A stretch of DNA of 64,000 nucleotides from Vibrio thalassae (lineage in GTDB: Bacteria; Pseudomonadota; Gammaproteobacteria; Enterobacterales; Vibrionaceae): NCBI RefSeq assembly GCF_900089835.1, contig NZ_OANU01000004.1:110120-174119 (forward strand), given 5' to 3'. Under the pieces are notes generated by a model. It saw only the letters and a program-made list of their open reading frames with translations. It was not told the DNA's origin and did not search any database. Position 1 is the stretch's first letter, and every line of letters starts with the position of its first letter. A program made the translations under genes and the position numbers. Of this stretch, positions 10,965 to 22,804 are shown in pieces.

Positions 10965-11861
10965 ATGCAAACACAACGCCTAAGAATCGCTATTCAGAAA
11001 AAAGGTCGTCTTAGCAGAGAAAGCCAAGACCTTCTTAAAAAATGCGGAGTTAAATTCAATGTGATGGGTGAGCGTCTTGTTGTTCATTCATTAAATATGC
11101 CAATTGATCTCCTTCTAGTTCGTGACGATGATATTCCTGGTTTGATCATGGACGGTGTCGTTGATCTTGGCTTCATTGGCGAAAATGAACTTGAGGAAGT
11201 GCGCTTGGATCGAAAAGCGCTGGGGGAACCAAACGAATTTGTTACTCTTCGTCGCCTTGATTTTGGTGGCTGTCGCTTGTCAATTGCCATCAATAAGGAC
11301 CAGACCTACAACGGCCCACAGGATCTTGCAGGCAAACGTATCGCAACGACTTACCCTCAATTGCTCAAAGCCTATATGGATGAGCAAGGCGTTGATTTCA
11401 GCACTTGTATGCTTACAGGCTCGGTAGAAGTCGCGCCTCGTGCAGGTCTTGCTGACGCCATTGCTGACCTTGTTTCCACTGGGGCAACATTAGAAGCAAA
11501 TGGTTTAAAAGAAGCAGAAGTTATCTTTCGTTCAAAAGCGACATTGATTCAACGTAAAGGTGAATTCGACGCTGATAAACAGGCGTTGATCGAGAAGCTA
11601 CTGACTCGTATGCAAGGTGTACAACAAGCGAAAGAGTCTAAATATATTATGCTACACGCACCAGTGGCCAAACTTGAGCAGATTAAATCACTACTGCCTG
11701 GTGCGGAAGACCCAACAGTGCTACCTCTGTCTTCTGACAAAGAGCGTGTAGCGGTTCACCTAGTTAGTACAGAGAATTTGTTCTGGGAAACGATGGAGCA
11801 GCTTAAAGAGCTCGGTGCAAGTTCTATTCTTGTGCTTCCGATTGAGAAAATGATGGGGTAA
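10965..11861 (+). CDS. hisG: ATP phosphoribosyltransferase (long form)
   Basis: First step of histidine synthesis: ATP plus PRPP to phosphoribosyl-ATP, feedback inhibited by histidine. 298 residues, the long HisG form (E. coli 299) with the catalytic periplasmic-binding-like domains followed by a C-terminal ACT-like regulatory domain (about residues 225-298). The PRPP loop region lies around [12 protein letters not shown]. First structural gene after the attenuator; AGGGA precedes the ATG. Four bases separate its stop from hisD. Confidence 0.97.
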   Translation: MQTQRLRIAIQKKGRLSRESQDLLKKCGVKFNVMGERLVVHSLNMPIDLLLVRDDDIPGLIMDGVVDLGFIGENELEEVRLDRKALGEPNEFVTLRRLDFGGCRLSIAINKDQTYNGPQDLAGKRIATTYPQLLKAYMDEQGVDFSTCMLTGSVEVAPRAGLADAIADLVSTGATLEANGLKEAEVIFRSKATLIQRKGEFDADKQALIEKLLTRMQGVQQAKESKYIMLHAPVAKLEQIKSLLPGAEDPTVLPLSSDKERVAVHLVSTENLFWETMEQLKELGASSILVLPIEKMMG

Positions 11862-11865
11862 GGCC

Positions 11866-13164
11866 ATGAGAACCGTAGTTTGGCAATCGTTAAGTCAGTC
11901 GCAACAAGAGTCTATTCTTGAGCGTCCTGCTATCGCTGAAGGTGCCAATATAACGTCGGCGGTATCGGCGGTTATTGATCAAGTAAGAAGTGAAGGCGAT
12001 AAGGCACTGTTTGATCTGACAGAGAAATTCGATCGCGTACGTCCTGATTCTATTCGACTCTCCCCGAACGAGATTGAAGCGGCTTCATCACGCCTCCCTG
12101 TAAAGATGAAGCAAGCTCTCGAACAAGCGTACGCAAATATTGCTAAGTTCCACAAAGCTCAACGCCCAGAAGTGCTGAAAGTTGAAACTCAGCCCGGAGT
12201 GGTCTGCGAACAAGTCACACGTCCTATTAATACGGTGGGGCTGTATATTCCGGGTGGCAGTGCGCCATTACCATCCACGGTATTAATGTTGGGCGTCCCG
12301 GCGCAAATAGCGGGTTGTCGTAAAGTGGTTCTTTGTTCTCCTCCACCCATTGCTGACGAAATTCTCTACGTTGCAAAACTTTGTAAAATCGATGAAGTCT
12401 ATAACGTGGGTGGTGGTCAGGCCATCGCTGCGATGGCATATGGTACGGAGAGCGTATCAAAGGTCGATAAAATATTTGGTCCAGGCAATGCCTACGTTAC
12501 CGAAGCTAAGCGTCAAGTGAGTAATGATTTTCGAGGCGCTGCCATAGACATGCCCGCTGGCCCATCTGAGGTTTTGGTCATTGCAGATGATACGGCAGAC
12601 GCTGATTTTGTTGCCGCGGATTTACTGAGCCAAGCTGAACATGGTCCAGATTCCCAAGTAGTACTCGTGACACCATCACCGATTCTTGCTGATCAAGTGA
12701 CCGAGGCGGTAAATAGGCAGTTGAAACAGCTCTCTCGCGCCGATATTGCTCAGCAAGCCTTGGCTTCCAGTCTCATTATTATCGCTGAATCGATCACCCA
12801 GTGCGTGTCTATTTCTAACTACTATGGCCCTGAGCACCTAATTGTTCAGACTAAAGCGCCACGAGAACTGTTACCGCTCCTCGATAACGCGGGCTCTATT
12901 TTCTTGGGGAACTGGTCACCGGAATCTGCTGGCGATTATGCGTCTGGAACTAACCATGTCCTGCCAACTTATGGCTATACACGTACTTATTCGAGTTTAG
13001 GCTTAGCCGATTTTTCAAAACGAATGACAGTACAAGAACTGAGCGTTGAAGGTTTACGAAACTTGGCACCAACGGTCATCACAATGGCGGAAGCGGAAGG
13101 ACTGGACGCTCACAAGCGCGCCGTTACTATCCGTGTTGAAAAGCTTACTCAGGAGAGTAACTAA
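11866..13164 (+). CDS. hisD: histidinol dehydrogenase
   Basis: Zinc enzyme catalysing the last two oxidations, L-histidinol to L-histidine with two NAD+. 432 residues (E. coli 434). Recognisable segments are [15 protein letters not shown], the [10 protein letters not shown] and [11 protein letters not shown] loops, the Zn/catalytic region QAEHGPDSQ, and GPEHL plus [15 protein letters not shown] in the C-terminal half. The stop overlaps the hisC start (TAATG). Confidence 0.97.
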   Translation: MRTVVWQSLSQSQQESILERPAIAEGANITSAVSAVIDQVRSEGDKALFDLTEKFDRVRPDSIRLSPNEIEAASSRLPVKMKQALEQAYANIAKFHKAQRPEVLKVETQPGVVCEQVTRPINTVGLYIPGGSAPLPSTVLMLGVPAQIAGCRKVVLCSPPPIADEILYVAKLCKIDEVYNVGGGQAIAAMAYGTESVSKVDKIFGPGNAYVTEAKRQVSNDFRGAAIDMPAGPSEVLVIADDTADADFVAADLLSQAEHGPDSQVVLVTPSPILADQVTEAVNRQLKQLSRADIAQQALASSLIIIAESITQCVSISNYYGPEHLIVQTKAPRELLPLLDNAGSIFLGNWSPESAGDYASGTNHVLPTYGYTRTYSSLGLADFSKRMTVQELSVEGLRNLAPTVITMAEAEGLDAHKRAVTIRVEKLTQESN

Positions 13165-14216
13165 TGGAAAAGCTCGCACGTAAACAAGTTCAACAGCTAA
13201 CACCTTATATGTCGGCACGCCGTATTGGCGGCTGTGGTGATATTTGGCTTAACGCTAACGAATCGCCATTCGATAATGAATACAAGACAGATTTTACGCG
13301 TTTAAATCGCTACAGTGAATGTCAACCTAAAGCTTTGATTGAAGCTTATGCGGCTTACGCCGGTGTAAAACCAGAACAAACGTTAACATCTCGCGGCGCT
13401 GATGAAGGCATTGAATTACTTATTCGTGCATTCTGTGAGCCGGGTGAAGATAGTATCTTATTTTGCCCTCCCACATATGGCATGTATGCGATCAGTGCTG
13501 AAACTATTGGTATTGATCGTAAAACAATACCCCTTACATCTGACTGGCAGCTTAACCTACCGGAAATAGAAGCAAACCTCGAAGGTGTAAAAGTACTATT
13601 CGTATGTAGCCCAAACAATCCAACGGGTAATCTAGTTAAACGTGAAGATATTATTACTTTATTAGAGATGACCAAAGATAGAGCCATTGTGGTTATGGAT
13701 GAAGCGTATATCGACTTCTGTCCAGAAGCGTCAACGGTGGACTTATTGGCTCAGTATTCGAATTTAGCCATTTTAAGAACGCTATCCAAAGCGTTTGCTT
13801 TGGCCGGACTTCGCTGCGGTTTTACGCTCGCCAATGAAGCGTTAATCAACGTATTGCTCAAAGTTATCGCACCTTATCCTGTGCCAATCCCTGTTGCAGA
13901 AATCGCAGTGCAAGCTCTGTCAGAGCAAGGGTTGGCGCGAGCAAAGTTTCAGGTGCTGGATCTCAATGCAAATCGTGCTTATCTGCAAGCTGGCCTATCA
14001 ATCTTACCCGGAGTGACCGTTTATGAAGGTTGGGGCAATTACTTACTAGTCGAATTTGCCAACGGTGATGATGTATTTAAAGCGGCGTGGGATACCGGAA
14101 TTATTCTGAGAAACTCGCCGATAGAAAACTGCGTCAGGATCAGCGTTGGCAATCGCGACGAATGTGAAAAAACATTGTCATTCATCCGCAATCAATTAGA
14201 ACAAACAGCAACTTAA
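13164..14216 (+). CDS. hisC: histidinol-phosphate aminotransferase
   Basis: PLP-dependent class I/II aminotransferase converting imidazole-acetol phosphate to histidinol phosphate with glutamate. 350 residues (E. coli 356). [17 protein letters not shown] and the PLP-lysine motif [13 protein letters not shown] are all present. Start overlaps the hisD stop; 28 bases to hisB. Confidence 0.97.
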   Translation: MEKLARKQVQQLTPYMSARRIGGCGDIWLNANESPFDNEYKTDFTRLNRYSECQPKALIEAYAAYAGVKPEQTLTSRGADEGIELLIRAFCEPGEDSILFCPPTYGMYAISAETIGIDRKTIPLTSDWQLNLPEIEANLEGVKVLFVCSPNNPTGNLVKREDIITLLEMTKDRAIVVMDEAYIDFCPEASTVDLLAQYSNLAILRTLSKAFALAGLRCGFTLANEALINVLLKVIAPYPVPIPVAEIAVQALSEQGLARAKFQVLDLNANRAYLQAGLSILPGVTVYEGWGNYLLVEFANGDDVFKAAWDTGIILRNSPIENCVRISVGNRDECEKTLSFIRNQLEQTAT

Positions 14217-14244
14217 GCTAGCCATCAAGAAAAGGATTTATCAA

Positions 14245-15318
14245 GTGAGCAACCAACAGAAAATATTATTTATAGATCGCGATGGTACGTTAATTGTTGA
14301 GCCACCTGTTGACTTTCAAGTTGACCGTTTGGATAAACTAAAACTCGAACCGTTTGTTATTCCGAGCTTATTAGCTTTGCAAGATGCAGGATATCGCCTT
14401 GTTATGGTGACTAACCAAGATGGCTTAGGTACCGATAGCTACCCTCAGGAAGACTTTGATGCTCCTCATAATATGATGATGGAAATCTTTGAGTCTCAAG
14501 GTGTTAAGTTTGATGATGTATTAATCTGCCCCCACTTTGATGGAGATAACTGCTCATGCCGTAAGCCAAAGCTTGGATTGGTGAAAGAGTACCTACAAAG
14601 CGGCAAAGTGGATTTCAAGACATCGGCGGTGATTGGTGATCGACAAACGGATCTTCAGCTAGCGGAAAATATGGCGATTCGTGGAATTCAGTACAACCCG
14701 CAGACCATGAACTGGCCGACAATCTTAAAAGACTTAACCGTAAAAGCACGTACGGCGGAAGTAATTCGTACTACCAAAGAAACGGATATCAAGGTATTTG
14801 TGAACCTTGATGAAGCGGGGGGTAATGAAATCTCGACAGGTATGGGCTTTTTCGACCACATGCTTGATCAAATCGCCACTCACGGCGGTTTCCAAATGAA
14901 GTGCATTGTGGATGGCGACCTGCACATCGATGATCACCACACCGTCGAGGATACCGCTTTGGCTCTTGGTCAAGCATTGAAAGAAGCGTTGGGAGACAAG
15001 CGTGGTATCGGTCGATTTGGCTTTAGCTTACCAATGGATGAATGCTTGGCGCAATGTGCATTAGACCTATCAGGGCGCCCATATCTTAAGTTCGACGCTC
15101 AATTCTCGCGCGAACAAGTGGGGGATTTGTCCACCGAAATGGTGGTTCACTTCTTCCGTTCGTTAACCGATACGCTGGCATGCACGCTTCACTTATCTTC
15201 TTCTGGCGATAATGACCACCACATCATTGAGAGTTTATTTAAAGCCTTTGGCCGCACGTTGCGTCAAGCCATTAAAGTAGAAGGTAACGAGTTGCCAAGT
15301 AGTAAGGGAGTCTTGTAA
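14245..15318 (+). CDS. hisB: bifunctional histidinol-phosphatase / imidazoleglycerol-phosphate dehydratase
   Basis: Fusion of two pathway enzymes, 357 residues (E. coli 355). The N-terminal half (1-165) is a HAD phosphatase with DRDGT near residue 11 and the zinc-binding [14 protein letters not shown] loop. The C-terminal half (from about [12 protein letters not shown]) is the dehydratase with the metal-binding [14 protein letters not shown] and [14 protein letters not shown] motifs and a repeat of the His cluster at DNDHH. GTG start with AAAGGA upstream. The fused form is typical of gammaproteobacteria. Stop overlaps the hisH start. Confidence 0.97.
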   Translation: MSNQQKILFIDRDGTLIVEPPVDFQVDRLDKLKLEPFVIPSLLALQDAGYRLVMVTNQDGLGTDSYPQEDFDAPHNMMMEIFESQGVKFDDVLICPHFDGDNCSCRKPKLGLVKEYLQSGKVDFKTSAVIGDRQTDLQLAENMAIRGIQYNPQTMNWPTILKDLTVKARTAEVIRTTKETDIKVFVNLDEAGGNEISTGMGFFDHMLDQIATHGGFQMKCIVDGDLHIDDHHTVEDTALALGQALKEALGDKRGIGRFGFSLPMDECLAQCALDLSGRPYLKFDAQFSREQVGDLSTEMVVHFFRSLTDTLACTLHLSSSGDNDHHIIESLFKAFGRTLRQAIKVEGNELPSSKGVL

Positions 15319-15941
15319 TGGCCAACAGCAAACAAAATGTAGTCATTATTGATACCGGTTGTGCCAACGTGTCGTCAGTCAAGTTTGCTATACAGCGTCT
15401 TGGATATGATGTGGTTATTTCTAAAGAGCCTCAAGTGGTTCTGAGCGCTGATAAGCTGTTTCTTCCAGGTGTAGGTACGGCAAGTGAAGCGATGAAAAAC
15501 CTTCAAGAGCGCGATCTAATCGAACTGGTCAAACAGGTCGAGAAACCAGTACTTGGTATTTGCTTAGGTATGCAGCTGTTGGGTAAGCTTTCACAAGAGA
15601 AAGGCCAAAAAGCTGACGAGCTTGTTGAATGTTTGGGTCTTTGTGAAGGTGAAGTAAAACGTCTGGAAACAGGAGACTTACCTCTTCCTCATATGGGGTG
15701 GAATACCGTTAAAGCGCAAGCCGGTAATCCGCTGTTTGCCGGCATTGAAGAAGGTGAGTACTTCTATTTTGTACACAGTTTTGGGATGCCCGTTGGCGAT
15801 TACACCATTGCCGAATGTGAATACGGTCAACCGTTTAGTGCCGCGATACAAAGTGGCAACTACTACGGCGTACAGTTTCACCCGGAGCGCTCGTCCAAAG
15901 CAGGCTCAAAACTGATTCAGAACTTCCTAGAGTTAGTGTAA
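15318..15941 (+). CDS. hisH: imidazole glycerol phosphate synthase, glutaminase subunit
   Basis: Class I glutamine amidotransferase that supplies ammonia to HisF. 207 residues (E. coli 196). The nucleophile Cys is in [10 protein letters not shown]; the His and Glu of the triad are in [12 protein letters not shown]. Start overlaps the hisB stop by one base (TAATG). The gap to hisA is about 70 bases, the longest in the operon. Confidence 0.97.
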   Translation: MANSKQNVVIIDTGCANVSSVKFAIQRLGYDVVISKEPQVVLSADKLFLPGVGTASEAMKNLQERDLIELVKQVEKPVLGICLGMQLLGKLSQEKGQKADELVECLGLCEGEVKRLETGDLPLPHMGWNTVKAQAGNPLFAGIEEGEYFYFVHSFGMPVGDYTIAECEYGQPFSAAIQSGNYYGVQFHPERSSKAGSKLIQNFLELV

Positions 15942-15968
15942 TTCCTCACTAACAAGAGTTATCGATAG

Positions 15969-17502
<1,534 letters not shown>

Positions 17503-17506
<4 letters not shown>

Positions 17507-18129
17507 GTGAAGCAGCAGTAGCGCTCACCGAGCGTATCGACTGGGAAAAAGTAGATGGTCTTGTACCTGCTATTATTCAGGACTTTCAGTCTAGCCAAGT
17601 TCTAATGATGGGGTATATGAACCCTGAAGCGTTGGAAAAGACCTTAGAAACTGAACAAGTAACCTTTTTCTCTCGTACCAAATCCCGATTGTGGACCAAA
17701 GGGGAAACGTCAGGCAACGTACTCCAACTTCGTAATATCGCTCTAGATTGTGATAACGATACGGTTCTTGTCAAAGTGGACCCAATTGGACCAACGTGTC
17801 ACACCGGTACGACGACGTGTTTTGATGGTGATCCACAAGAAGAGTCTCAAATGGTGTGGCTTCATCAGCTTGAGCAATTGCTTGCCGCTCGAAAAGATGC
17901 GGATCCGCAATCTTCTTATACCGCGAGTCTTTATGCCCGTGGCACCAAACGTATTTCGCAGAAAGTGGGCGAAGAAGGCGTTGAGGTCGCGCTTGCGGCA
18001 ACGTCGGGTGACAAGGCGGAATTAGTCTGTGAGTCTGCTGATCTCATCTATCACTTGATGGTACTGCTTCTGGATCAAGGATTATCTATGAACGAAGTCG
18101 TGAATAAACTTAAGGAACGACATAGCTAA
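17503..18129 (+). CDS. hisI: bifunctional phosphoribosyl-AMP cyclohydrolase / phosphoribosyl-ATP pyrophosphatase
   Basis: HisIE fusion of 208 residues (E. coli 203) performing steps 2 and 3 of the pathway. N-terminal cyclohydrolase: [18 protein letters not shown], the DCDNDT metal site and the zinc cysteines in [12 protein letters not shown]-terminal MazG-like pyrophosphatase: [16 protein letters not shown]. Last gene of the operon, followed by a 13-bp inverted repeat. Confidence 0.97.
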
Positions 18130-18153
18130 ACCATGGTTAAGCCTTAATAAACA

Positions 18154-18192
18154 ATGAGCCTCAACGTCACTATCCATGTCGTTGAGGCTCAT
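18154..18192 (+). terminator. terminator-like inverted repeat at the end of the his operon
   Basis: Thirteen-base stem ATGAGCCTCAACG / CGTTGAGGCTCAT with a 13-base loop. The 3' side is AT-rich but has no clean T run, so termination may be partial. Confidence 0.65.
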
Positions 18193-18293
18193 TATTTATA
18201 TCACCAGAACTTTCAGATATTACCCTCGGTACCGATGCTTAGCTACGGTAAAATAAGTAAAATTTGTTATATCTGGACGATTGCACCACAATT

Positions 18294-19706
18294 CTAATTA
18301 TCAATTACACAAACAAATGGTAAACCGCCGGCCTGTGTGATGTTTGAAGAAAGTGAATCGTTAGTACGAAATACTTCTCCATTTTTTGTCCAAAACTCAC
18401 CGGAGTTAAGCTTTTTCGCTTGTTCCAGAAGACGATAGTCATCGCCTGTAGCAAGCTCCGAGCTAAAATTGTTTTGACAGAACTCGGATGCTTCTTGTCG
18501 AGTTGACACAAAAATAGGCCTTTGTTCATTATCTGTTCTGAGAACCGACAAGGTATAGTTTGCTGAGGAATCGACGTGCAAGAGCAAGTTTGAAACATAG
18601 TTATATTCATTATTAGGTTTACTTGTTTTCTTGACTTCCGGCTTTACGACGGGTTGTGTCGATACTGGTCTAGTTTTAGAGGCATTAGTCTGCTGTACTT
18701 CAGTTTTTCTAGTCTTAGAAACGTTGGCCTGTACTTCGTTTTGTCTTAAAGAATTAAAGGGAAAGTAGTAACTGCCAGATGGCTTGAACTTCAGCCTTAA
18801 ACTTTGGTTTACGCCACTGTTTGAAGCTCTGACATTATAAATGCCGACATAGTCTCCAGTGATGGTTACATGTTTTCCTTGGCCAACTTTCTGATTGTCA
18901 ATGTAGTAAATCGTATCAGGGCTGTTGGAGCGCAGCGAGAACTTAATGCTCTGCAATCCTAGCTCCTCTCGGATATCTTGGCTTATTGATTCTGAGTAGA
19001 CTAGGTTATAGGAGATGGCTGCGTCATATTGAGTGATGCCTTGCAAATTTTGAGAAGCATCAATATATTCGAACTTCCTGATTTTAACAGTATCTATACT
19101 GCCTATGCCAAGTATAAATTCCCGCTTGATAGAGCTTTCAGCGCGTCTAAGGCAATCTTGCAAGGTTTCTGTGTTACCGCATTTTTGCTTGCCAGAAAAA
19201 GTATCTTCTATTGTCCTGTTTGCATTTTGAATCAAGCGATCCTTAACTTGCTTATATAGGCTTAAAAGGTCATCGCTTTTGACTTTCTCAATAGATGATA
19301 GTTCTTGTTTCTTTGTTGACAAAATACTATTAATTTCACCAAGCTTCGTATTCAAATCCTTGATGTTTAGATTGTATTCTTCAACGTTGCCAGCCATTTT
19401 TCTAAGAGACTCTGACAACGATTCGTCAAAGTCTCCTTGTATTAGTCTTTCGTTAAAAAGATGTGCGTCTCTTTTTATATTGGCTTCATTAATCAGAGCT
19501 TGAGCTTTGACGACACCAATTCTTGATTCGGTTGTATTGTAATCATTGAGAGCGTCATAAATGTTGATCTGCTGCAACCCTTTAGTATACTGAGTGTTTA
19601 TCCCTTCTAGAGTCGCTGTTTCTCTCTGATTTAGAAGATTACTAGCTTGTACGTTTGTCGCTAACAGAAAACACAGCACTAGCAATTTTTTTCTAGAAAC
19701 TATCAT
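18294..19706 (-). CDS. secreted coiled-coil protein of unknown function
   Basis: 470 residues. I do not recognise the family. Residues 1-22 form a signal peptide (ends NVQA), so the protein is periplasmic or outside. Residues about 60-165 are helical and likely coiled coil. Around residues 250-310 is a beta-rich segment (TIYYIDNQKVGQG ... GDYVGIYNVRA) reminiscent of PEGA-type carbohydrate or surface domains. A Thr/Pro/Lys linker follows and then a C-terminal domain with paired cysteines (SEFCQNN, FVCVID) resembling DUF1566-like extracellular domains. Two further cysteines (KCGN, DCLRR) lie in the helical part. It stands alone between the his operon and the ycgB operon and is more AT-rich than its neighbours, which suggests a lineage-specific or acquired gene. 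Confidence 0.75.
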   Translation of the reverse strand: MIVSRKKLLVLCFLLATNVQASNLLNQRETATLEGINTQYTKGLQQINIYDALNDYNTTESRIGVVKAQALINEANIKRDAHLFNERLIQGDFDESLSESLRKMAGNVEEYNLNIKDLNTKLGEINSILSTKKQELSSIEKVKSDDLLSLYKQVKDRLIQNANRTIEDTFSGKQKCGNTETLQDCLRRAESSIKREFILGIGSIDTVKIRKFEYIDASQNLQGITQYDAAISYNLVYSESISQDIREELGLQSIKFSLRSNSPDTIYYIDNQKVGQGKHVTITGDYVGIYNVRASNSGVNQSLRLKFKPSGSYYFPFNSLRQNEVQANVSKTRKTEVQQTNASKTRPVSTQPVVKPEVKKTSKPNNEYNYVSNLLLHVDSSANYTLSVLRTDNEQRPIFVSTRQEASEFCQNNFSSELATGDDYRLLEQAKKLNSGEFWTKNGEVFRTNDSLSSNITQAGGLPFVCVIDN

Positions 19707-19911
19707 GTAATATTTTTTCCATTATTAATATTGACCCGAAATCAGTTGGCTCATAGGTAGTATATACAGTTTTTACATTATTGGGTACAAGCCCATTACC
19801 AAATCTGTGTGCTGTGTAACGACAGGTCGTTTTCAATTGCTCAAATTGATTAGATTTCTAAAAACGACCCTTGTGAAATGAATATATCTCAATAACAAGA
19901 CTACCTAGATT

Positions 19912-21444
19912 CTAAATATTGGAGTCGTAAGGTGCACGTTTCGGGCAGGTTGCTAAAACTTCACGACGACCAGATTCTTTTACTTCCTCCAAGATGACAT
20001 CAAAGCCCCAAAGCCTATAAAGGTGCCTAAGGACTTCCTCATAGCTGTTATCAAGAGGTATACGATGATGAGGTATGTGCTGCAATGTAAGTGAACGGTC
20101 TCCTCGAACATCCACATTATATACTTGAATATTTGGTTCTAGGTTACTCAAGCTATACTGAGCTGCTAGTTTTTCACGTATCTGACGGTACCCGAGCTCA
20201 TCATGAATAGCTGAGACTTCGACGAAGTTCTTTCTATCATCATCTAGAATTGAAAAGAATTTAAACTCGCGCATAAGGTGTGGAGATAAATATTGACTAA
20301 TAAAACTCTCGTCCTTGAAGTTGTGCATCGCAAAATGCAGGGCGTCTAACCAGTCACTGCCCGCCAATTCGGGGAACCACTCTTTATCTTCGTCTGTTGG
20401 TTCTTCACATATGCGCTTGATATCTCTAAACATAGCGAAGCCAAGAGCGTAAGGGTTTATACCATTGAAATAAGGGCTGTTATAGGGGGGCTGTGCAACA
20501 ACACTGGTGTGGCTATGCAAGAACTCAAGTATGAACTTGTCAGACACGAAACCCTCATCATAGAGGTGATTTAGAATAGTGTAGTGCCAAAACGTTGCCC
20601 AACCTTCGTTCATCACTTGGGTTTGTTTCTGTGGATAAAAATATTGGCTGACCTTGCGCACGATTCGAACGATTTCGCGTTGCCAAGATTCCAGTAGTGG
20701 TGCATTTTTTTCAATAAAGTAGAGAATGTTTTCCTGAGGTTCACTAGGGAAGCGTGCCTTTTGGCCTTCTGCAGCGGTTCTATGTTTAGGCACGGTACGC
20801 CATAAGTCGTTGACCTGGGATTGCAAATAGGCTTCGCGCTCCTCTTGGCGAATTTTTTCTTCTGCAATCGAAATTTTTTCTGGACGTTTATAACGATCCA
20901 CGCCGTAATTCATCAAGGCGTGACATGAGTCTAGAATTTTCTCGACTTCTTCTTCTCCGTACTTTTGCTCGCAGTCTGCAATGTACTTTTTAGCAAACAG
21001 TAGGTAGTCGATAATAGAACTGGCATCTGTCCAGGTTTGGAACAGATAATTGCCTTTGAAAAACGAATTATGACCGTAACAGGCGTGTGCCATAACGAGC
21101 GCCTGCATAGTCACTGAGTTCTCCTCCATTAGATACGCAATACATGGATTGGAGTTGATGACGATTTCATAGGCCAAACCCATTTGGCCGTGTTTATACC
21201 CCTGTTCCGTTTGAATAAATTTCTTTCCAAACGACCAGTGATTGTAGTTTATTGGCATCCCTATGCTCGAATATGCATCCATCATCTGCTCTGACGTAAT
21301 GACTTCGATTTGATTAGGGTAGGTGTCGAGACGATAATGCTCTGCGACACGTTTTATTTCCTTGTGGTAGCGTTCTAAGATATCAAACGTCCAATCTGGA
21401 CCGTCTGGCAGCACCTTAGACCTCATTGTCGTATCTGTCGTCAT
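19912..21444 (-). CDS. ycgB: SpoVR family protein (YcgB)
   Basis: 510 residues, the length of E. coli YcgB, and homologous to Bacillus SpoVR. Family function is unknown; in E. coli the gene is RpoS-dependent and co-occurs with yeaG-yeaH. Characteristic segments are GPDWTFDILERYH, the conserved CYGHNSFFKGNYLF and NEGWATFWHYTI blocks (the His and Glu suggest a metal site, inference) and NPYALGFAMFRDI. The ATG at 21444 is chosen because GGGAGA precedes it by the right distance; the GTG at 21450 is too close. Last gene of prkA-yeaH-ycgB. Confidence 0.93.
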   Translation of the reverse strand: MTTDTTMRSKVLPDGPDWTFDILERYHKEIKRVAEHYRLDTYPNQIEVITSEQMMDAYSSIGMPINYNHWSFGKKFIQTEQGYKHGQMGLAYEIVINSNPCIAYLMEENSVTMQALVMAHACYGHNSFFKGNYLFQTWTDASSIIDYLLFAKKYIADCEQKYGEEEVEKILDSCHALMNYGVDRYKRPEKISIAEEKIRQEEREAYLQSQVNDLWRTVPKHRTAAEGQKARFPSEPQENILYFIEKNAPLLESWQREIVRIVRKVSQYFYPQKQTQVMNEGWATFWHYTILNHLYDEGFVSDKFILEFLHSHTSVVAQPPYNSPYFNGINPYALGFAMFRDIKRICEEPTDEDKEWFPELAGSDWLDALHFAMHNFKDESFISQYLSPHLMREFKFFSILDDDRKNFVEVSAIHDELGYRQIREKLAAQYSLSNLEPNIQVYNVDVRGDRSLTLQHIPHHRIPLDNSYEEVLRHLYRLWGFDVILEEVKESGRREVLATCPKRAPYDSNI

Positions 21445-21456
21445 ACGCACGTCTCC

Positions 21457-22728
21457 CTATACGGTCTCTTTTTGAAACAACTCCCTAAACACAGGGAATA
21501 TGTCTTCAACAGAACGAATGTTCTTCATTGCAAAGTTATCAAATTGATTCTCTAACTTTTCATATTCGTGCCACAGTGTTTGGTGTGTCCTACGAGTAAT
21601 TTCGATATAAGAGTAATATTGGCAAGCTGGTAGAAGCTTATTCACGAGTAACTCGCGACAGCGAGGTGAATCATCAGCCCAGTTATCACCGTCTGAAGCT
21701 TGCGCTGCATAGATGTTCCACTCACCCAAAGGATAACGGTCTTCAAAAATGTCCTTCATCAATTTGAGAGCACTGGAAACGATGGTTCCACCGGTTTCTT
21801 GAGAATAGAAAAACTCGTGCTCATCGACCTCTTTCGCTTGGGTATGATGGCGAATAAACACGACTTCTACGTTCTCATACGTGCGTGTCAAGAATAAGTA
21901 CAGCAACACATAGAAGCGTTTCGCTATGTCCTTGGTCGCTTGATCCATGGAACCGGAGACATCCATCAAGCAAAACATAACCGCTTGGCTGGACGGAATA
22001 GGACGTTTCTCATAGTTTTTAAAGCGAAGATCGAAGGTGTCGATAAAAGGCACGCTGTCGATTTTCTTGCGTAGTTCAGCGATCTCTTGCTTCAATCGCA
22101 TCTCTTCAGTAGGTTTTGCTGGTTCACTCATTTGAACGTCATCGAGTGCTTTACATAGCTCATCGAGCATACGCCGTTTGCCTGCCGTCATCGCGGTCCG
22201 TCTTGCAATTGACTGCTGTAAAGAACGAACGATAGCAATATTAGACGGCATCCCGGCAGTTTGATAACCTGAGCGATGTGTTTTCCACTCTTTAATTTTG
22301 TTTATTTGATTCTTTTTGAGGTTCGGCAGCGCGAGGTCTTCAAACAGAATATCGAGATATTCATCTTTGGAAATTTGGAAAACGAATTCGTCTTCACCTT
22401 CACCGTCAGGACTCGCGTCGCCCTGACCAGAGCCACCGCCTTGCCCACCTTTTGGTGGACGCTCAATTTTGTCCCCAGTGATGAATTGGTCGTTGCCAGG
22501 ATGAACGCGCTCCTTCACACCGCCTTGGCCTTGATGGAAAATCGGTTCGCTAAGATCTTTTGCTGGAATCGAGACATCTTCTCCCGTTTCAGTATTAGTA
22601 ATGGATCGGCGATTGACGGCATCGGTAACCGATTCTTTGATTTTTTGTTTATGCCTGCGTATGAAACGCTGCCTATTGACGGCACTTTTGTGTTTGCCGT
22701 TTAAGCGTCTATCAATAAATTGTGCCAT
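21457..22728 (-). CDS. yeaH: YeaH/YhbH family (DUF444) protein
   Basis: 423 residues (E. coli YeaH 427). A basic N-terminus ([19 protein letters not shown]) is followed by a glycine-rich low-complexity stretch ([13 protein letters not shown]) and a VWA-like C-terminal domain with the MIDAS-type motif [11 protein letters not shown]. Molecular function unknown; YeaG and YeaH act together in E. coli stress and nitrogen-starvation responses. Thirteen-base gap to ycgB, 76-base gap after prkA; GGGAGT precedes the ATG. Confidence 0.94.
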   Translation of the reverse strand: MAQFIDRRLNGKHKSAVNRQRFIRRHKQKIKESVTDAVNRRSITNTETGEDVSIPAKDLSEPIFHQGQGGVKERVHPGNDQFITGDKIERPPKGGQGGGSGQGDASPDGEGEDEFVFQISKDEYLDILFEDLALPNLKKNQINKIKEWKTHRSGYQTAGMPSNIAIVRSLQQSIARRTAMTAGKRRMLDELCKALDDVQMSEPAKPTEEMRLKQEIAELRKKIDSVPFIDTFDLRFKNYEKRPIPSSQAVMFCLMDVSGSMDQATKDIAKRFYVLLYLFLTRTYENVEVVFIRHHTQAKEVDEHEFFYSQETGGTIVSSALKLMKDIFEDRYPLGEWNIYAAQASDGDNWADDSPRCRELLVNKLLPACQYYSYIEITRRTHQTLWHEYEKLENQFDNFAMKNIRSVEDIFPVFRELFQKETV

Positions 22729-22804
22729 GAGTTACTCCCTGTATTCCTCTCACCGAACAGCCTCCGAGCTAATGCCCGGGGCTGAGATAAACAGTCAGGT
22801 GCAC

